Below, in pieces: positions 1 through 13,180 of a DNA stretch of 64,000 nucleotides; position 1 is the first letter of the stretch; the number at the start of each line of letters is the position of its first letter. Under the pieces are notes generated by a model that searched no databases, had not been told where the DNA came from, and saw only the letters and a program-made list of their open reading frames with translations. Source of the stretch: Akebia trifoliata (taxonomy: Eukaryota > Streptophyta > Magnoliopsida > Ranunculales > Lardizabalaceae); the NCBI GenBank assembly GCA_017979445.1, contig CM030706.1:7047595-7111594 (forward strand). Direction: 5' to 3'. The position numbers and the translations under genes were made by a program.

Positions 1-704
1 GGACGAACTTTCCTCTCTATTCAATTATTATCTAGTAAAAGAGTTGTCGTTTGTTTTAATCATCTAAAAATAATAATAAATAAAACAAATATTAAATTCA
101 GAGTTGTTATGACCTTTATGTATTATATAATTTAAGGTTTCATATGGTGTAGATCTCAAGGAGGGCTTGTAATACTATAGAATAAAAAACCTTTGTTAAT
201 TAATTTTTCACCTACCACATCCTTGGTGAATGGTTGTTAAAAGAATTAGATTTATTAGTGATTTCTAGAAAATGATTTAATTATTACCTGAGAATGATGT
301 GTAAATATAATTGATTTAATTTTTTTTACTTTGATTTTAATTATTGTCCTTACTCATCATCCTTAGATCTAAACCATTAAATGGTTTTCATACGAGGAAT
401 ATCAATAATTTTGATATTTTAATCTAGCAACCTCCTTTCATTATCACCCCATTGACATCCTCCCTAGATAAAAGGGAAAATTAGTTAAAGGACCCTCACA
501 AAGGGAATTCTTTTTAAATAATCCCTAAGTTTTTAACAGTTGCTTGGCATGACATTTAATAAACCTTTTCTTTCTCAATAGTCATTGGACCTCATCTCCC
601 ACATTTCTCATAATTGAATGCCCTAACCATTCAAACGCATCATATTCATCCAAAAATTGGATTTTTGACACCTCAATTGAAGACTCTATTTCGTCAGAAT
701 GGAT
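1..704. repeat. R1 dispersed repeat, partial copy A0
   Basis: AT-rich non-coding DNA that aligns by eye with the next 700 bases: the same succession of landmarks (GACGAACTTTCCTCTC, TTAGATTTATTAGTGATTTC, CTAGCAACCTCCTTTCATTA) recurs from about 785. It stops near 700, where the full copy A starts with TCTAACTTGAGGACAAT, so this is a truncated head-to-tail neighbour. No reading frame resembles a protein. It could be part of an unnamed non-autonomous transposon or a locally duplicated intergenic block. Confidence 0.7.
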
Positions 705-2998
705 TTTCTAACTTGAGGACAATTTTCTATTTTACCCCTACTTTTTAAAGATGATTAGAAAATTCTGCCAAAACATCCTAATTGGCGGATGAACTTTCCC
801 CTCCATTGAATAAATAAAATAAATATTAAATTTTGAGTTGTTATGACCTTTGTGTATTATATGATTTAAGGTTTCTAATGGTGTAGAACTCAAGGAGAGC
901 CTGTAATACTTTAGCATAAAAAATCTTGTTAATTAATTAAGCCAACTTGCCTCACTGCAATTTCACCTACCCCATTCTTGGTGAATGTTCGTTAAAAGAA
1001 TTAGATTTATTAGTGATTTCTAGAAAAATATTTGATTGTTACATGAGGATGATGCATAAGTATAGTTGATTTAATTTTTTTACTTTGATTTTAATTATTG
1101 TGCTTACTCATCATCCTTAGATCCAAATCGTTACATGGTCTTCATATGAGGAAGATAAATATTTTGATATTCTAATCTAGCAAACCTCCTTTCATTATTA
1201 CACCACTAACGTCCTACCTAGATGGAAGGGAAAACTAGTTAAAGGACTCTCGGAGAGGGAATTCTTTCTAAATAGTCCCCAAGTTTTGCGTGGTTACTTG
1301 GCAGGACATTTAATAAAATTTTCTTTCTAAATGGTTCATGCATCATTTCTCATATTTCTCACGATTGAATGCCTTAACTGTTCAAACTCATCGTATTTAT
1401 CAAAAATTGGATTTTTACACCTCAATCAAGTTTCGGAGATTCTATTTCGTCAGAAAGGATTTAAGAAAGAAGAAAAAACTATTTTCAAGGGTTTTTTTAA
1501 ATTTTTTGAAGATGTACGTAAAAAGCATGGGGATTTTAACCTTTTTTCTTAGATTTTGAATGAAAATCGATGTATAATGGTTCTTTTGGATTGAAATCAT
1601 TTAAACAAGTCGTTATCTCAAGTTTTTAGTCAATCTTTTCATGTATTTTAGTCGAAAAAACTTAAAAATTGAAATTGGGAGGGTTTTACCTGTGTTGAGT
1701 TCACCACTTTTTATTTAATAAAATTGGCAAACTAGATAGTAATTAAAAAAGCGTCGAGTTCGACAATAAAAATTATGAACTCGATAGTATGAGGGACCAT
1801 TAAGAAGGAAAATATTTACCAAATGTTATGTCAAGCTAACACCCAAAACTTATGAACCATTTAGAAAGAAACTCTTCCGCAAGGGTCCTTATAGTAATTT
1901 TCCCTAGGTAAAACCGTTGAAACATGAGGCACCATCAAATTAAAAAATTTGAAAATGGTTGTTTCAGTGCCCTCCCATGTCAAATATTCTTTGGATTCAC
2001 TAACAATTTCATTGTTTAAGTTAGAGTTTTAAAATTCATCGAGTTAACTAAAATGTTTCCAAGTGGACTTAAATGAATTTTGAGGTGAATAGGCCCCAAA
2101 AATTAAATTGAATCAAGTCATTAAGTCAACTCCACAAAATATTTAATCGACTTGTCCACTTTCTTCATGAGCTCAAAAATGCATCTAGACATGTCAAAAA
2201 AGTTATTTCTTTGGGTACAAGACTTTTGTACAGAATAAAAAATTAAAAAATTTATTCATTTTAAAATGTTTTTATTTGACTCATCCAAGACAACTTGTTA
2301 ATCATTTTTTTTTTTTTTTTTTTTTTTTGAGAAATGCTAAATGACGTCGTTTTTGACTAACGCCCCAGAGGCCCTATGACATGTCAGCTCACAACCCAAC
2401 AAACATTTGCCATGTGTCGCAATGACATCAGCAATAAAAAGAGCTTCTCTCTCTTGCACGTTGCCCACATCTTTATTTTTGTAGATTTCAAACCTTAAAA
2501 AGAGTCGTTGGGCCCATATTGATTATCACACTAACAATCCAACAACACAGTCTTTTAGATTTCATGAAAATATTCATAGTAAGAAAAGAAAAAATTAAAA
2601 AAATATTATTTTTCGAGCTTAATCCAACTTGTTTAAAATGGATGGCCAAGCACCCATATTTAAAAATAAAATTCAACACTGAAAAATAACTATTTAAAAG
2701 AAGAAGAAAAAATGAAAGTTCATATAATTTTGTCCCCTACAACTCCATTGCATCGGATCATGTTTTTGAATGTCACAAGGTGATCAAATCAAAAAGTTTG
2801 TTTTTTTTTCACTTTGGGCAGAAAAGAAAAAGGGACATTGACCAAAAACAGCATTGATTTAGCATCACTATTTTTTTTTTTCTTTTATCTTTTTTGCTAT
2901 GGCGGACTGCTCAATCAACCACTCAAGCATGTGCGCAACAATTAAATATTTAGTCGCATGCATATTGAATTTCTTAATGCTTTACTTTTACCAAAACA

Positions 2999-3085
<87 letters not shown>

Positions 3086-3950
3086 GGTGGAGTGAGGGCA
3101 AATGGCCAACTACCTTCCAAGAATAGTTGGGATACAGCTATGTTCCAAACTTATCACATGCACCTCTTGATCTCAATCTTCTCTAATAAATTACTAACAA
3201 ATGGCAATAATGCTATTTTTTTAATTTGTAACCAAAACCATGATCTTTTCACAAAAATTAATCATCTTCAAACTCTTCAATCCTTATGATATGTATATTA
3301 TTTTTCAGTTTCTCCAACCACAAAACAAACTTATGGAAACTACTTAAATGCCTTTGGTCAAACTACCCCTCAATCATCTAGTATTTACATTAAAAATAAC
3401 ATCTATTTGTTGAACTATGTTAGATTTCTTCAAAATAATATAATAATAAATAAATGGTGCCACATACACTAATAATTATAGAAAGTAACTAATTTAAATA
3501 ATATGGTTCACTTGGACCAATAGTTTGGATCAGGCTGTACAATAAGAAATTTAGGTTTACTTTCCTTATAGGAGCCCATGACAATTTGGTGGATTACAAG
3601 AAATTCATTGTGTATCACCGGTGATACATATAAAATATGATTTTTTATTTATTTAGCATCTATTAATTCACCTTAATAGAAAATTAATAATTGTAAGTGA
3701 AAATTTTTCAACACCCCACCTAAAAGTAGGATATGTGTCTTGACAGGATAGTCAAAATATAATCTACCTTAAAGATCACAAATACTTGATCAAAATATGA
3801 ATCAAGAACCGTGAGCCAATTTACCTCTTATCAAACTAATGTATGAAGTCTGACCGAGAAAAATTAAAGTTAGTTTCTCTATAATATGTGAAGGTTTCAA
3901 ATATATTTCAAGTTTTAATTTTATTTGACTTGGTAAGTCCATAAGCATCA
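705..3950. repeat. R1 dispersed repeat, copy A (longest uninterrupted)
   Basis: Reference copy of a repeat that recurs at 7150-9338 plus 17049-18300 (copy B), 36964-38625 plus 41098-41277 (C), 55851-58166 (D) and 31086-31395 (E, 3' part only). Shared landmarks include GAGGCCCTATG near 2368, GATTATCACA near 2521 and TAGTTGGGATACAGC near 3125. It has no coding capacity. The short frames starting near 1331 and 2899 lie in repeated AT-rich DNA. Clear terminal repeats were not found, so the class is unknown. Confidence 0.75.
3003..3083. repeat. (TA)n microsatellite
   Basis: About 80 bases of uninterrupted TA inside R1 copy A. The same place in copy B (17096-17111) has only a short TA tract, so the expansion is specific to this copy. 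Confidence 0.95.
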
Positions 3951-4933
3951 AAGATTACTAACAAAAAAAAATAGTTCATAATAGCCATAAGCATTGGGTT
4001 CCTTTGGATAAAGTCAATAAACCCAAAGTACCCTTTTAGGGTATTTTGATCATTGTATATTATAAAAAGAGAGAATCTAAGGCCGCATCAAATTTTTCTA
4101 AGAGCACTCCAATGATATGATATTAATGAAGATTAGCACACATCTTTAGGTGCTATTACTAAAAGTTGGTGTGGCAATAGAATTTCTCTATAAGGAAAAC
4201 ATGTAAAAGTCAATTACACATTCTAATTGGTCGATGAACCTTCCTTTCCATTCAACTAATCTTATAAAAAAATTGTTTATTTTAAATGTCTAAAAATATT
4301 TTATATATATATAATTTAAGGTTGCTTATGGTATGGATCTCAAGGAATCTGGAGTAATTTAAAAGAAAAAACATTTTTAGCTAATTTTAAAATATATAAA
4401 ACTAATCATTTGAATATTAAATAAATCAAACACACACACAGATAGCATGGTTTCTCTCACATAATAACGTCAATCAGAGCATAGTTCCTACTCGGATATA
4501 TGGCTAAGAGACAAACAAACTACCAATATTTCACATCACCCAAGTATACATTACAAATATTCAAATATGCTTCCTAATTTTGTTCCCTTTTAGACCAAAA
4601 AACAAGGGAAAGCTATAGGAACTATGATGAACACAAATAAAAAGAAATTAAAAAAAATAAATAAATACATGATACTTTGCACATCATGCGAGCCTGGACA
4701 TACTCGAAATAAAATGAAGCGAGCGAACTGATCTCAAAGTAGTAAAGCCTCATAAAACATCGATGTTCTCCAACATGTATGCCAGGACTTTGTCTACCAT
4801 GGGACTAGATAACTAACTAATCAAATTAAATGATCGTCATAATTAAGGAAAAGAAGAAGAAATTTGTTCAACCAATACAGTAAAATTAAAAATTAAAACT
4901 AAAAACAAAAAATGTACTTACATGACATGTTGT
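3951..4933. other. Gene-free stretch, probable 3' flank of the membrane protein locus
   Basis: No coding signal seen. About 4195-4400 is a degenerate copy of the R1 start (a CTAATTGG-type stretch followed by a GATGAACCTTCC-type stretch). The remainder is unique AT-rich DNA that would hold the 3' untranslated region of the minus-strand gene ending at 4934. Confidence 0.5.
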
Positions 4934-7040
4934 TCAAACAAGTTCTAGAATTTCACAATCTTCACTCATTGTATGAGTAACATCTACATTTTGTTCCACT
5001 GGTTCGATACGCTGAGTGTCTATTGCAGGATCAACGGTTATAAAGCTAGTAATGCCAGTTCCATCCGGAAATGACCAATGAATTTTATACTCTAACGGTT
5101 CAAGTTTGCAAAGGAATTTCAAGACAAATCCTGCTCTTTCTTCACGTTCTGTAATGGGACCCTTGAGAACATGTTTGAATATGGCAAGTGAGAGTTGAGG
5201 GAGGAAAAAGTGCAATATGTCCACAAATATGTGTTCCATGTGAACATATAACTCGTTGATTGACGTGTATGTTCTCTGAGGCTCTTGTCCGATGATAAAC
5301 TCATAGAAGATGTCTATAACATCGCTTGGATCTAGATATTTATCAATGAAACACCAAGTTTCACCAGATGTCACTTTTAATTCTTTAATAATCCCAAGTG
5401 CACAACTTATGTCCAATTGAAGTTGCAATCGAGAACCTCCTTCCATAGATTTCTTAAACGATGGTGAATAACATTTTTTAACCGTGGGTTTAATGAATCT
5501 CGTATGAAACCAATGGCAAGCATTGTTCCTGTTCATCCACAATTCTTTTGCCGTTGCACATCTCCTCTTGCAATCCGTGTCTGTGGCATTCACTTTCTCG
5601 TCAATGAAACAAATGATTTTGAAGGTTTCATCTAAGCTTTGAACTAGAGAAGAAATAAGAGTATCTGGTAGAGCAACGATAGCAACTCTTGCAATGATTA
5701 CCAATAAAAGACGAGAATTTGTTCTCATGTGAACTGGACATCGTATTAGTAGTTGACTCTTCAGATGGAGTAGTTTGGGAAAGCAATTGGATTAGATGAG
5801 TGGGATAATCCTTTTCATGTTTCTCCATCAATCTCTTTATCTCTTTTTCACCATTTCTTTGTATCCACTCTTCCACATCCATATGGATTATTTCATTGTT
5901 CCTTTGTTTACCAAAACAAACTTTAGAGGTTGCCATCAAACACACCATTAACACCAAAGATAAGAGATAAGCCAAGAGAAACAATGCCATAGACAATATG
6001 TGTAATATCCACGGGCCATTCGTTGTGATCATTTGTAAGATAAACATGAGGCTCATTCTAGAGATTTTGAAGAATGCCAGACTGCGGAGCTTTATTAAAG
6101 ACGATGAAACCCAGGAAGAAGGGAACAAGTAAACATCAGAAAATTTAATTTCTACAAAGATTTTGAATCCAAACCACCATCTCAATACACTTGCTATACT
6201 TCCTATTAGGACAGTGAAAATTTGAGTTGAAATCACCATCCACATTGACCATTTATAAGCAGAAATTCCACATTGAAACTCCACCTCCATAAGGAAAAAC
6301 GATCGAAATGCGACTTGTGAGAGAACCAATGTACAAAGTGTGGACAACATGCCCATACCGATCCAAAATACGTTATCGTCGAATTCCATCTCAGCGTTGT
6401 TTTTATAGTGGGATACATAAAACAATTTCAATCTATGTACCATATTCTTACTCTCTGAATTTTGAGAGTTACTCTTTTTAAGTTGATCATTAGTGTCAGA
6501 ATATAAGGAAATATCAAGAGGGTGATTTAGTTTGAAGAAGGACCACGAAAACCAGAGTAATAATAGCATGCAGGACATAATTATGACATGTTCTACAAGG
6601 AATGAGAAGATCACACCAGTGAAAATCTGTATACAAACATTGACAATCACAGTAACCACGAAAATGCTCAAAGAGATGATATTGGAAAAACATTCAGAAT
6701 CACTTTGAGTTGAGAGTGAAGATGAGAAAAAACTCATCGAAATGCATATTAAGACAGTGCCAGTAAGTTTGGATAGTTGATCTTGAGCAGAAGGCATTGA
6801 ACTAGTGAGATCTACAGGAAGCTTTGTAGCTATGGCGAGAAGAGTGAGTGTAAGTGAGTTGAGTGAGAAGAATCGACAAGGAATCCATGGCTTCCTATAA
6901 TGCAACCCATTTAATAGATCACAAATCATAAACAGAAAACATACTGAAGTGGCCGCCGCTGTATATAAGCCAATCAAAGGAATTGGTGAAGAATACATGT
7001 TTTCATTAGATGTTGCATTGAAACATGATTGAATCGCCAT
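4934..7040 (-). pseudogene. Plant multi-pass membrane protein, frameshifted
   Basis: Two overlapping minus-strand frames form one locus: 7040 to 5628 (470 codons) and 5728 to 4934 (264 codons). The first has hydrophobic segments near residues 22-44, 58-76, 92-108, 118-150, 222-244, 264-285 and 366-390, plus a YRKPWIPCRFFSLN stretch and DLTSSMPSAQDQLSKLTGTV. From memory these are typical of an unnamed, often clustered family of plant membrane proteins. The second begins with another hydrophobic stretch (RLLLVIIARVAIVALP) and continues with the soluble C-terminal region I recall for that family (ELYVHMEHIFVDIL, KLEPLEYKIHWSFP). The frames are one base out of register near 5728, which implies a single-base indel or an unrecognised short intron. 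The start at 7040 is the only good Met ahead of the first membrane segment. Function unknown; without the shift the protein would be about 700 residues. Confidence 0.7.
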
Positions 7041-7149
7041 TTTCCCTTCTTTGATGAATCAAACAAGGAAGCCTTCTTCTTCTCCTCAAATTTCAATAAC
7101 ATATACACCTAAGCATTCGATGTTTTATTCTCCCTTTTCCCACTTCAAT
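7041..7149 (-). promoter_or_regulatory. Probable 5' leader of the membrane protein gene
   Basis: Short unique stretch between the start codon and R1 copy B. On the minus strand it contains GAGGAGAAGAAGAAGG, a purine-rich tract of the kind common in plant leaders. No TATA box can be assigned with confidence, and the promoter may lie within R1 copy B. Confidence 0.3.
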
Positions 7150-9338
7150 TTCTAACTTGAGGACAATTTCCTATTTTTCCTCTTCTTTTTAAGGATGACT
7201 AAAAAATTCTCACAAAACATCCTAATTGGTGGACGAACTTTCCTCTCCATTGAATAAATAAAATAAATATTAAATTTTGAGTTGTTATGACCCTTGTGTA
7301 TTATATGATTTAAGGTTTCTTATGGTGTAGATCTCAAGGAGAGCCTGTAATACTTAGAATAAAAAATCTTGTTAATTAATTAAGCCAACTTGTCTCATTG
7401 CAATTTCACCTACCCCATTCTTGGTGAACGTTCCTTAAAAGAATTAGATTTATTAGTGATTTCTAGAAAATGTTTTTATTGTTACATGAGAATAATGCAT
7501 AAGTATAGTTGATTTAATTTTTTTACTTTGATTTTAATTATTGTCCTTAGATCCAAACCGTTAGATGGTCTTCCTATGAGGAAGTTAAATATTTTGATAT
7601 TCTAATCTAGCAACCTCCTTTCATTATTACCCCATTGACGTCCTACCTAGATGAAAGGGAAAACTAGTTAAAGGATCCTCGGTGAGGGAATTCTTTCCAA
7701 ATAGTCCCAAAGTTTTCAGTGGTTACTTAACAGGACATTTAATAAATTTTTCCTACTAAATGGTCCATGCACCTCATTTCCTATATTTCTCACGATTGAA
7801 TACCCTAACCATTCAAACTCATTGTATTCATCAAAAATTGGATTTTTACACCTCAATCAAGTTTCGGAGATTCTATTTCGTCATAAAGGATTTAAGAAAG
7901 AAGAAAAAATTATTTTCAAGGGTTTTTTCAATTTTTTTGAAGATATACATAAAAAACTTGGGGTTTTTTCACTTTTTCTTTGTTTTTGAATGAAAATCGA
8001 TGTAAAATGGTTCTTTTAGATTGAAATTACTTAAACAAGTCGTTATCTCAAGTTTTTAGTCAATCTTTTCATGTATTAAAAATTGAAATTGGGAGGTTTT
8101 TACTAGTATTGAGTTCACCACTTTTTATTTAATAAAATCGGTGAACTAGATAGTAATTAAGAAAGTGTCGTATTCGACAATAAAAATTATGAACTCAATA
8201 GTACAAGGGACCAATTAGAAAGAAAATGTTTACTAAATGTCATGTCAAGCTAACACCCAAAACTTATGGACTATTTAGAAAGAAACTCTTCCGCAAGGGT
8301 CCTTAAAGTAATTTCCCTAGGTAAAACCATTGAATCATGAGGCATCATCAAATTAAAAAATTTGAAACTGATTGCTTCAGTGCCCTCCCATGTCAAAAAT
8401 TCTTTGGATTCACTAACAATTTCATTGTTTAAGCTAGAGTTTTAAAATTCATCGTGTTAACTAAAATGTTTCCAAGTGGACTTAAATGAATTTTGAGATG
8501 AATAGGGCACCCAAAATATTTAATCAACATGTCTGCTTTCTTCATGAGCTCAAAAATGCATCCAGACATGTCAAAAAAGTTAATTATTTGGGTACAAGAC
8601 TTTTGTACAAAATAAAAAATTAAATTTTTTTTCATTTTAAAATGTTTTTAGTTGACTCTTCCAAGACAACTCGTTAATCAATTTTGTTTGCTTGTTATTT
8701 TTTTGTTTTTGAGAAATGCTAAATAAACATTGTTTTTGGCCAACGCCCCAGAGGCCCTATGGCATGTTGTTCACAGCCCAACGAACGTTTGACATGTGGT
8801 GCAATGACATCAGCAATAAAGAGAGCTTCTCTCTCTTGCACGTTGCCCACATATTTAGTTTTGTAGATTTCAAAACTTAAAAAGCGTTGTTAGTCCCACA
8901 TTGATTATCACATTGACCATCCAACAACACAGCCTTTTTGATTCATGAAAATATTGATAGTAAGAAAAGAAGAAATTAAAAAAATATTACTTTTCGAACT
9001 TGATCCAACGTGTTCAAAATGGACGGCCAAGCACTCATATTTAAAATAAAATTGAATGGAGAAAAATAACTATTTTAAAAAAGAAAAAAAATGAAAGTTC
9101 ATATAATTTTGTCCCATACAACTCCATTGCATCGGATCATGTTTTTCAATGTCACAAGGTGATCAAATAAGAAAGTTTTTTTTGTTTTTTCACTACGGGC
9201 AGAAAAGATAAAAGGATGTTCGCCAAAAATAGCATTCATTTAGCATCACTATTTTTTTGTTCTTTTTATTTTTACTCTGTTGGGCTGCTCAATCAACCAC
9301 CCAAGCATGTGCTCAACAATTAAATATTTAGTCGCATG
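7150..9338. repeat. R1 dispersed repeat, copy B left part
   Basis: Starts with the same TCTAACTTGAGGACAAT landmark as copy A and follows it closely to AAATATTTAGTCGCATG at 9338. There an LTR retrotransposon interrupts it. In copy A the next bases after that point are CATATTGAATTTCTTAATGC, and the matching sequence resumes here at 17049. Confidence 0.8.
9334..9338. other. Target site duplication, left copy (GCATG)
   Basis: GCATG at the left edge pairs with ACATG at 17049-17053 on the right, one mismatch. R1 copy A has GCATG at the empty site, so the left copy is ancestral and the right one mutated. Confidence 0.75.
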
Positions 9339-10979
9339 TGAAAGCACCCTCGATCCGCAGGGTGCACGGATCCGCTTTTGACCCTTGAGGTTTGGGAGTC
9401 GCCACCTAGTTGTTAAGGTTTAGGAACCAAACTGACTCTAAAAAAGGCAAACTAATCTACGAAAGAGAAAAAGAGTCTGGGGATCACGTTACGGGGTTAG
9501 AAGGTGTTAGGCACCACCCCCGCCTGGCCAAAGTCGGTCTCTACTAACTTCCCAAATAAATCACCTTACTAAAAACCTAGATAAAAATAAAAATAAAAAA
9601 ATTTCATACCTTTCCGATAGCAAGGATTTTGTTCCCTCAGATCTGACAAAAAATAACTCCTTGTACTGTACTCCCTTGCTTCGTTCTGTCTCCGGATTTG
9701 ATTTTGGATCTCCGAGGCAAGATATCTCCTTATTTTTGGATCTGAATTCTTCAAGTTTGTTGTGGATTTTGAGATGTTTTTAAGGGTTGATTTGGATAGA
9801 GTTAGTATTTAATTAGAGTTGTGTTTTAGTTAGACTTGTTTTAGGTAGAATTGTGTTTTAATTAGAATTATTTTAGGTAGAATTGTTTTTAAGTTAGAAC
9901 TCTATTAGATTGAGTTATTATTTAATTAGAACTCTATTATGACTTTTGGTCTTATTTGATTGACTTTTAATGTTTTGACTTTAGTCTTAATTGATTGACT
10001 TTTAATATCTTGACTTCAGTCTTGCTTAATTGACTTTAATTTTGACTTCAGTTTCACTTGATTGACTTTAACACCTTGACTTTAGTCTTGTTTGATTGAC
10101 TTTAAATTTTTGGAGAAGCCTCTTCCATTATTTCTTTAATTTCAGTTTCACTTGATTGACTTTAACACCTTGACCTTAGTCTTGTTTGATTGACTTTAAA
10201 TTTTTGGAGAAGCCTCTTCCATTATTTCTTTAATTCTTTGGACCCCCAAATAGAGGGGTCCTTAAAGAAATATCTCACGAACCCTCAACAATTTTGCTTG
10301 AGAGCCCGATTGATCGATTTCTTTGGTTCAAAATTTTAAATTAATTTCATTAATGTTTCACTTTAATTATTTAATGTTTTATTTATTAATTTAAATTTTT
10401 TAATTATGAAAATTTTGAAATTACTGTTTTACCCTCGGAGAGGACTTTTCACGTTTTAAGTCGATTTTTAATGTTCTAGGATGTTTTAGAATCGATTTTT
10501 CGTAAGAAATTTAATGGAAATATTAGTTTGTGTCATTTATGAAATTTTTTGTGTGAAATGGTTGTGAATTTTATGAGGGGCATTTTCGTAATTTTGTCAA
10601 ATTCTGTGAAAATTGGTTAAATGATTTATTTGGTTTTGATTCATTATTTTATGTGTTTGAATGGGTTTTCCTAAACGTAATGTAGGTTCCAGGGTTGTTT
10701 TGATGTTAGGGGTATTTTGGTAATTTGATCATTTTTAGTGATTTTTATCGTGAAGCTTCTTTTTGGTCTGCAAGATGATGATTTCTATGTTTCTGGAGTT
10801 GTATTTTCCTAGCGTAGCGTGGTTTCTAAGGTTTTGTCAATTTGAAATACCTCATCCGGATTTCTGAAACATATTAGGTAACAAAATAAAGTAATGGAAT
10901 ACACATCCATCATTGGGAATCATTGCGATCGGGTTGACGAGTTGATTAATCAGGCGGATGCAAAAATGGGGTGTCTACA
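9339..10979 (-). repeat. LTR (3' LTR in element orientation), 1641 bp
   Basis: Runs from TGAAAGCACCCTCGATCC to GGGTGTCTACA on the plus strand. Compared with the other LTR it lacks roughly 170 bp after position 9774. It also carries a private duplication of about 90 bp at 10093-10225, where the GGAGAAGCCTCTTCC block occurs twice. Its middle consists of degenerate copies of TTGATTGACTTTAGTCTT. Confidence 0.88.
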
Positions 10980-10996
10980 GATGCCCCTCTTTTACA
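10980..10996 (-). other. Polypurine tract of the LTR element
   Basis: On the minus strand TAAAAGAGGGGCATC directly abuts the LTR start TGTAGACACC, the expected position for plus-strand priming. It fixes the element's orientation as minus. Confidence 0.65.
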
Positions 10997-11514
10997 GAGG
11001 GTTGAAGCAAACTAGATAGAAAAATCTATTTTGGTAGATAGTGCGATATCCGAATGCCAAAGCTAGTGACAGTTCATTTTGTAGCCTGATTTAGCAATTC
11101 GTCAGGGCGTTCGGATCCTTGAGGGTCAAGCTCTCCCCGAATAAAAACGTTGTCAAGTCCTCGAGCGTTAGCTCTCACTGATAGTGTCAAATCCTTGAAT
11201 TTTAAGGAATTCTCCTTGACTAAAAAGTGCAAGTGTGAGTGTGTGTACTATGTGAAACTGAGTAAAAATGTGTCAGGTCCCAGAGATCTTCTCTCACTGA
11301 CAATAATGATTCAAAATTGAAATGTGCTTATGCAACGAAAGCAATCATAGCAAGGTTGAACAATAAAGTAATAGGAGTCATAACAATGTAGGAACTTCGT
11401 TAAATCATATTTGAAATTCTTTTTTAGAGCACGAAAAGGTATGAGTCTCGTTTATCGAACTCGAACCTATTGTAGCCACGCTAACAATCCTGTTAATTCA
11501 ATATGATTCAAACA

Positions 11515-12330
11515 AAGCTGGAGTCTCGTTTCTCAGACTCAAGCTAAGGTTTACAGGAACTTAAACAATCCTATTAAATATGGAGTCTCGTTTCTCGAAC
11601 TCGAGTTAAGGTTTGCAGGCACTTCAAAAAGCCTATGATTCAAAACGTTGGAGTCTCGTTTCTCGGACTCGAACTTAGGTTTATAGGCACTTTAAAAAGC
11701 CTATATATTATTCAAAAAGTTGGAGTCTCGTTTCTCGGACTCGAACTTAGGTTTGCAGGCATTTCAAAAAGCCTATGATTCAAAATGTTGGAGTCTCGTT
11801 TCTCAGACTTGAACTTAGGTTTATAGGCACTTCAAAAAACCTATATATTATTCAAAAAGTTGGAGTCTCGTTTCTCGGACTCGAACTTAGGTTTATAGGC
11901 ACTTCAAAAAGCTTATTCATTCTATGATTCAAAAAGTTAGAGTCTCATTTCTCGGACTCGAACTTAGGTTTATAAGCACTTCAAAAAGCCTATTCATTCT
12001 ATGATTCAAAAAGTTGGAGTCTCGTTTCTCGGACTCGAACTTAGGTTTGTAGGCACTTCAAAAAGCCTACTCCTTCTTTGATTCAAAAAGTTGGAGTCTC
12101 GTTTCTCGGACTCGAACTTAGGTTTGTAGGCACTTCAAAAAGCCTATTCATTCTATGATTCAAAAAGTTGGAGTCTCGTTTCTCGGACTCGAACTTAGGT
12201 TTGTAGGCACTTCAAAAAGCCTATTCATTCTATGATTCAAAAAGTTGAAATCTCGCTTCTTAGACTCGAACTTACTAAGTCACGTTTCTCGAGCTTAGAT
12301 TTATAAGAACTTAAACAATCCTATTAATTC
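11515..12330. repeat. Tandem repeat, about 80 bp unit, roughly ten copies
   Basis: Each unit contains GGAGTCTCGTTTCTCGGACT, then GAACTTAGGTTTGTAGGCAC, then a TTCAAAAAGCCTA stretch. Spacing alternates between about 60 and 90 bp because the TTCATTCTATGATTC insert is present only in some units. End units are more diverged than middle ones. There is a small inverted motif in each unit (GAGTC...GACTC), so it could fold locally. Confidence 0.85.
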
Positions 12331-12954
12331 ATTCTATGATTCAAAATCGAGCTCAAAGTTTGAAAGATCAGACCTTTATTGGCTTATCATGCATCTGGAT
12401 TCGTAACTATCATTGGGCTTCGTCGGACTTTTAAGTTTTTGTATGATTTTCTTTTTATCATGTGATTAAGAACAAAAACTTTGGAATTAAATGAGCTTCA
12501 AAAATGCCCCTAGTTTCAAGGTTGGCTTTAAATAGGACTTGACTACAAGACTAATGGAATAGATTATGCTTGAAAAATATGGACTCTGATGTTTGATAGA
12601 TAGAAGAACTGACATTCTCTTAAATTTAAGACTCTTAAAATTATCATATGTGCAATAAAGAATTGATCATTTTTTTTCAAATTTCCTTTGAAAAATGCTT
12701 GAGCTGAACTTAAAAAATCTTGATAAATATTAGAATAGAAGATCTTCCTCTTCAAAGTGGTTGATGATTCTACATCTTCCATTAGCGAACACTTAAACAA
12801 GTAACCATATCCTACAATGTTTAAGATGACTTCTGATTTCTTCGATTTCAACATTGTCTTCGTCGGATGTGAACTTTTGACTGAAAAACGAATATTGTGG
12901 CTTGAATGGTTCTGCATTTTCTAGTTTCTGCACAAGCTTCCTTCTGAATTTTTC

Positions 12955-13180
12955 TTCTTGATGGGACCTTTCCTCCCATTTGATGATGCCTTAATTTTTG
13001 CCTAGATCGCCTCTTCAGGTTTTCAATCTAGCGGGCTTTATTTTTCTTTTTCTGATGATGCCTTGATTTTTTCCTAGGTCGCCTTTTCAGGTTTTCAACC
13101 TAGCAGACTTTCTTTTTTATGGTTATGCCCTAAATTTTGCCTAAGTTGCCTTTTCAGGTTTTCGACTTAGCGGGCTTCTC
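12955..13180. repeat. Degenerate tandem repeat, about 75 bp, three copies
   Basis: Three copies of a block built on GATGCCTTGATTTTTTCCTA, then a GGTCGCCTTTTCAGG stretch, then TTTTCAACCTAGCGGGCTTT. Lies inside the retrotransposon interior. Confidence 0.75.

Noticed and set aside
2899..3126. Frame with a long Tyr-Ile run
   Set aside because: Pure translation of the (TA)n tract.
9569..9754. 61-codon minus-strand frame, repeated at 15543-15728
   Set aside because: Same position in both LTRs. It is conserved only because the LTRs are copies; no domain.
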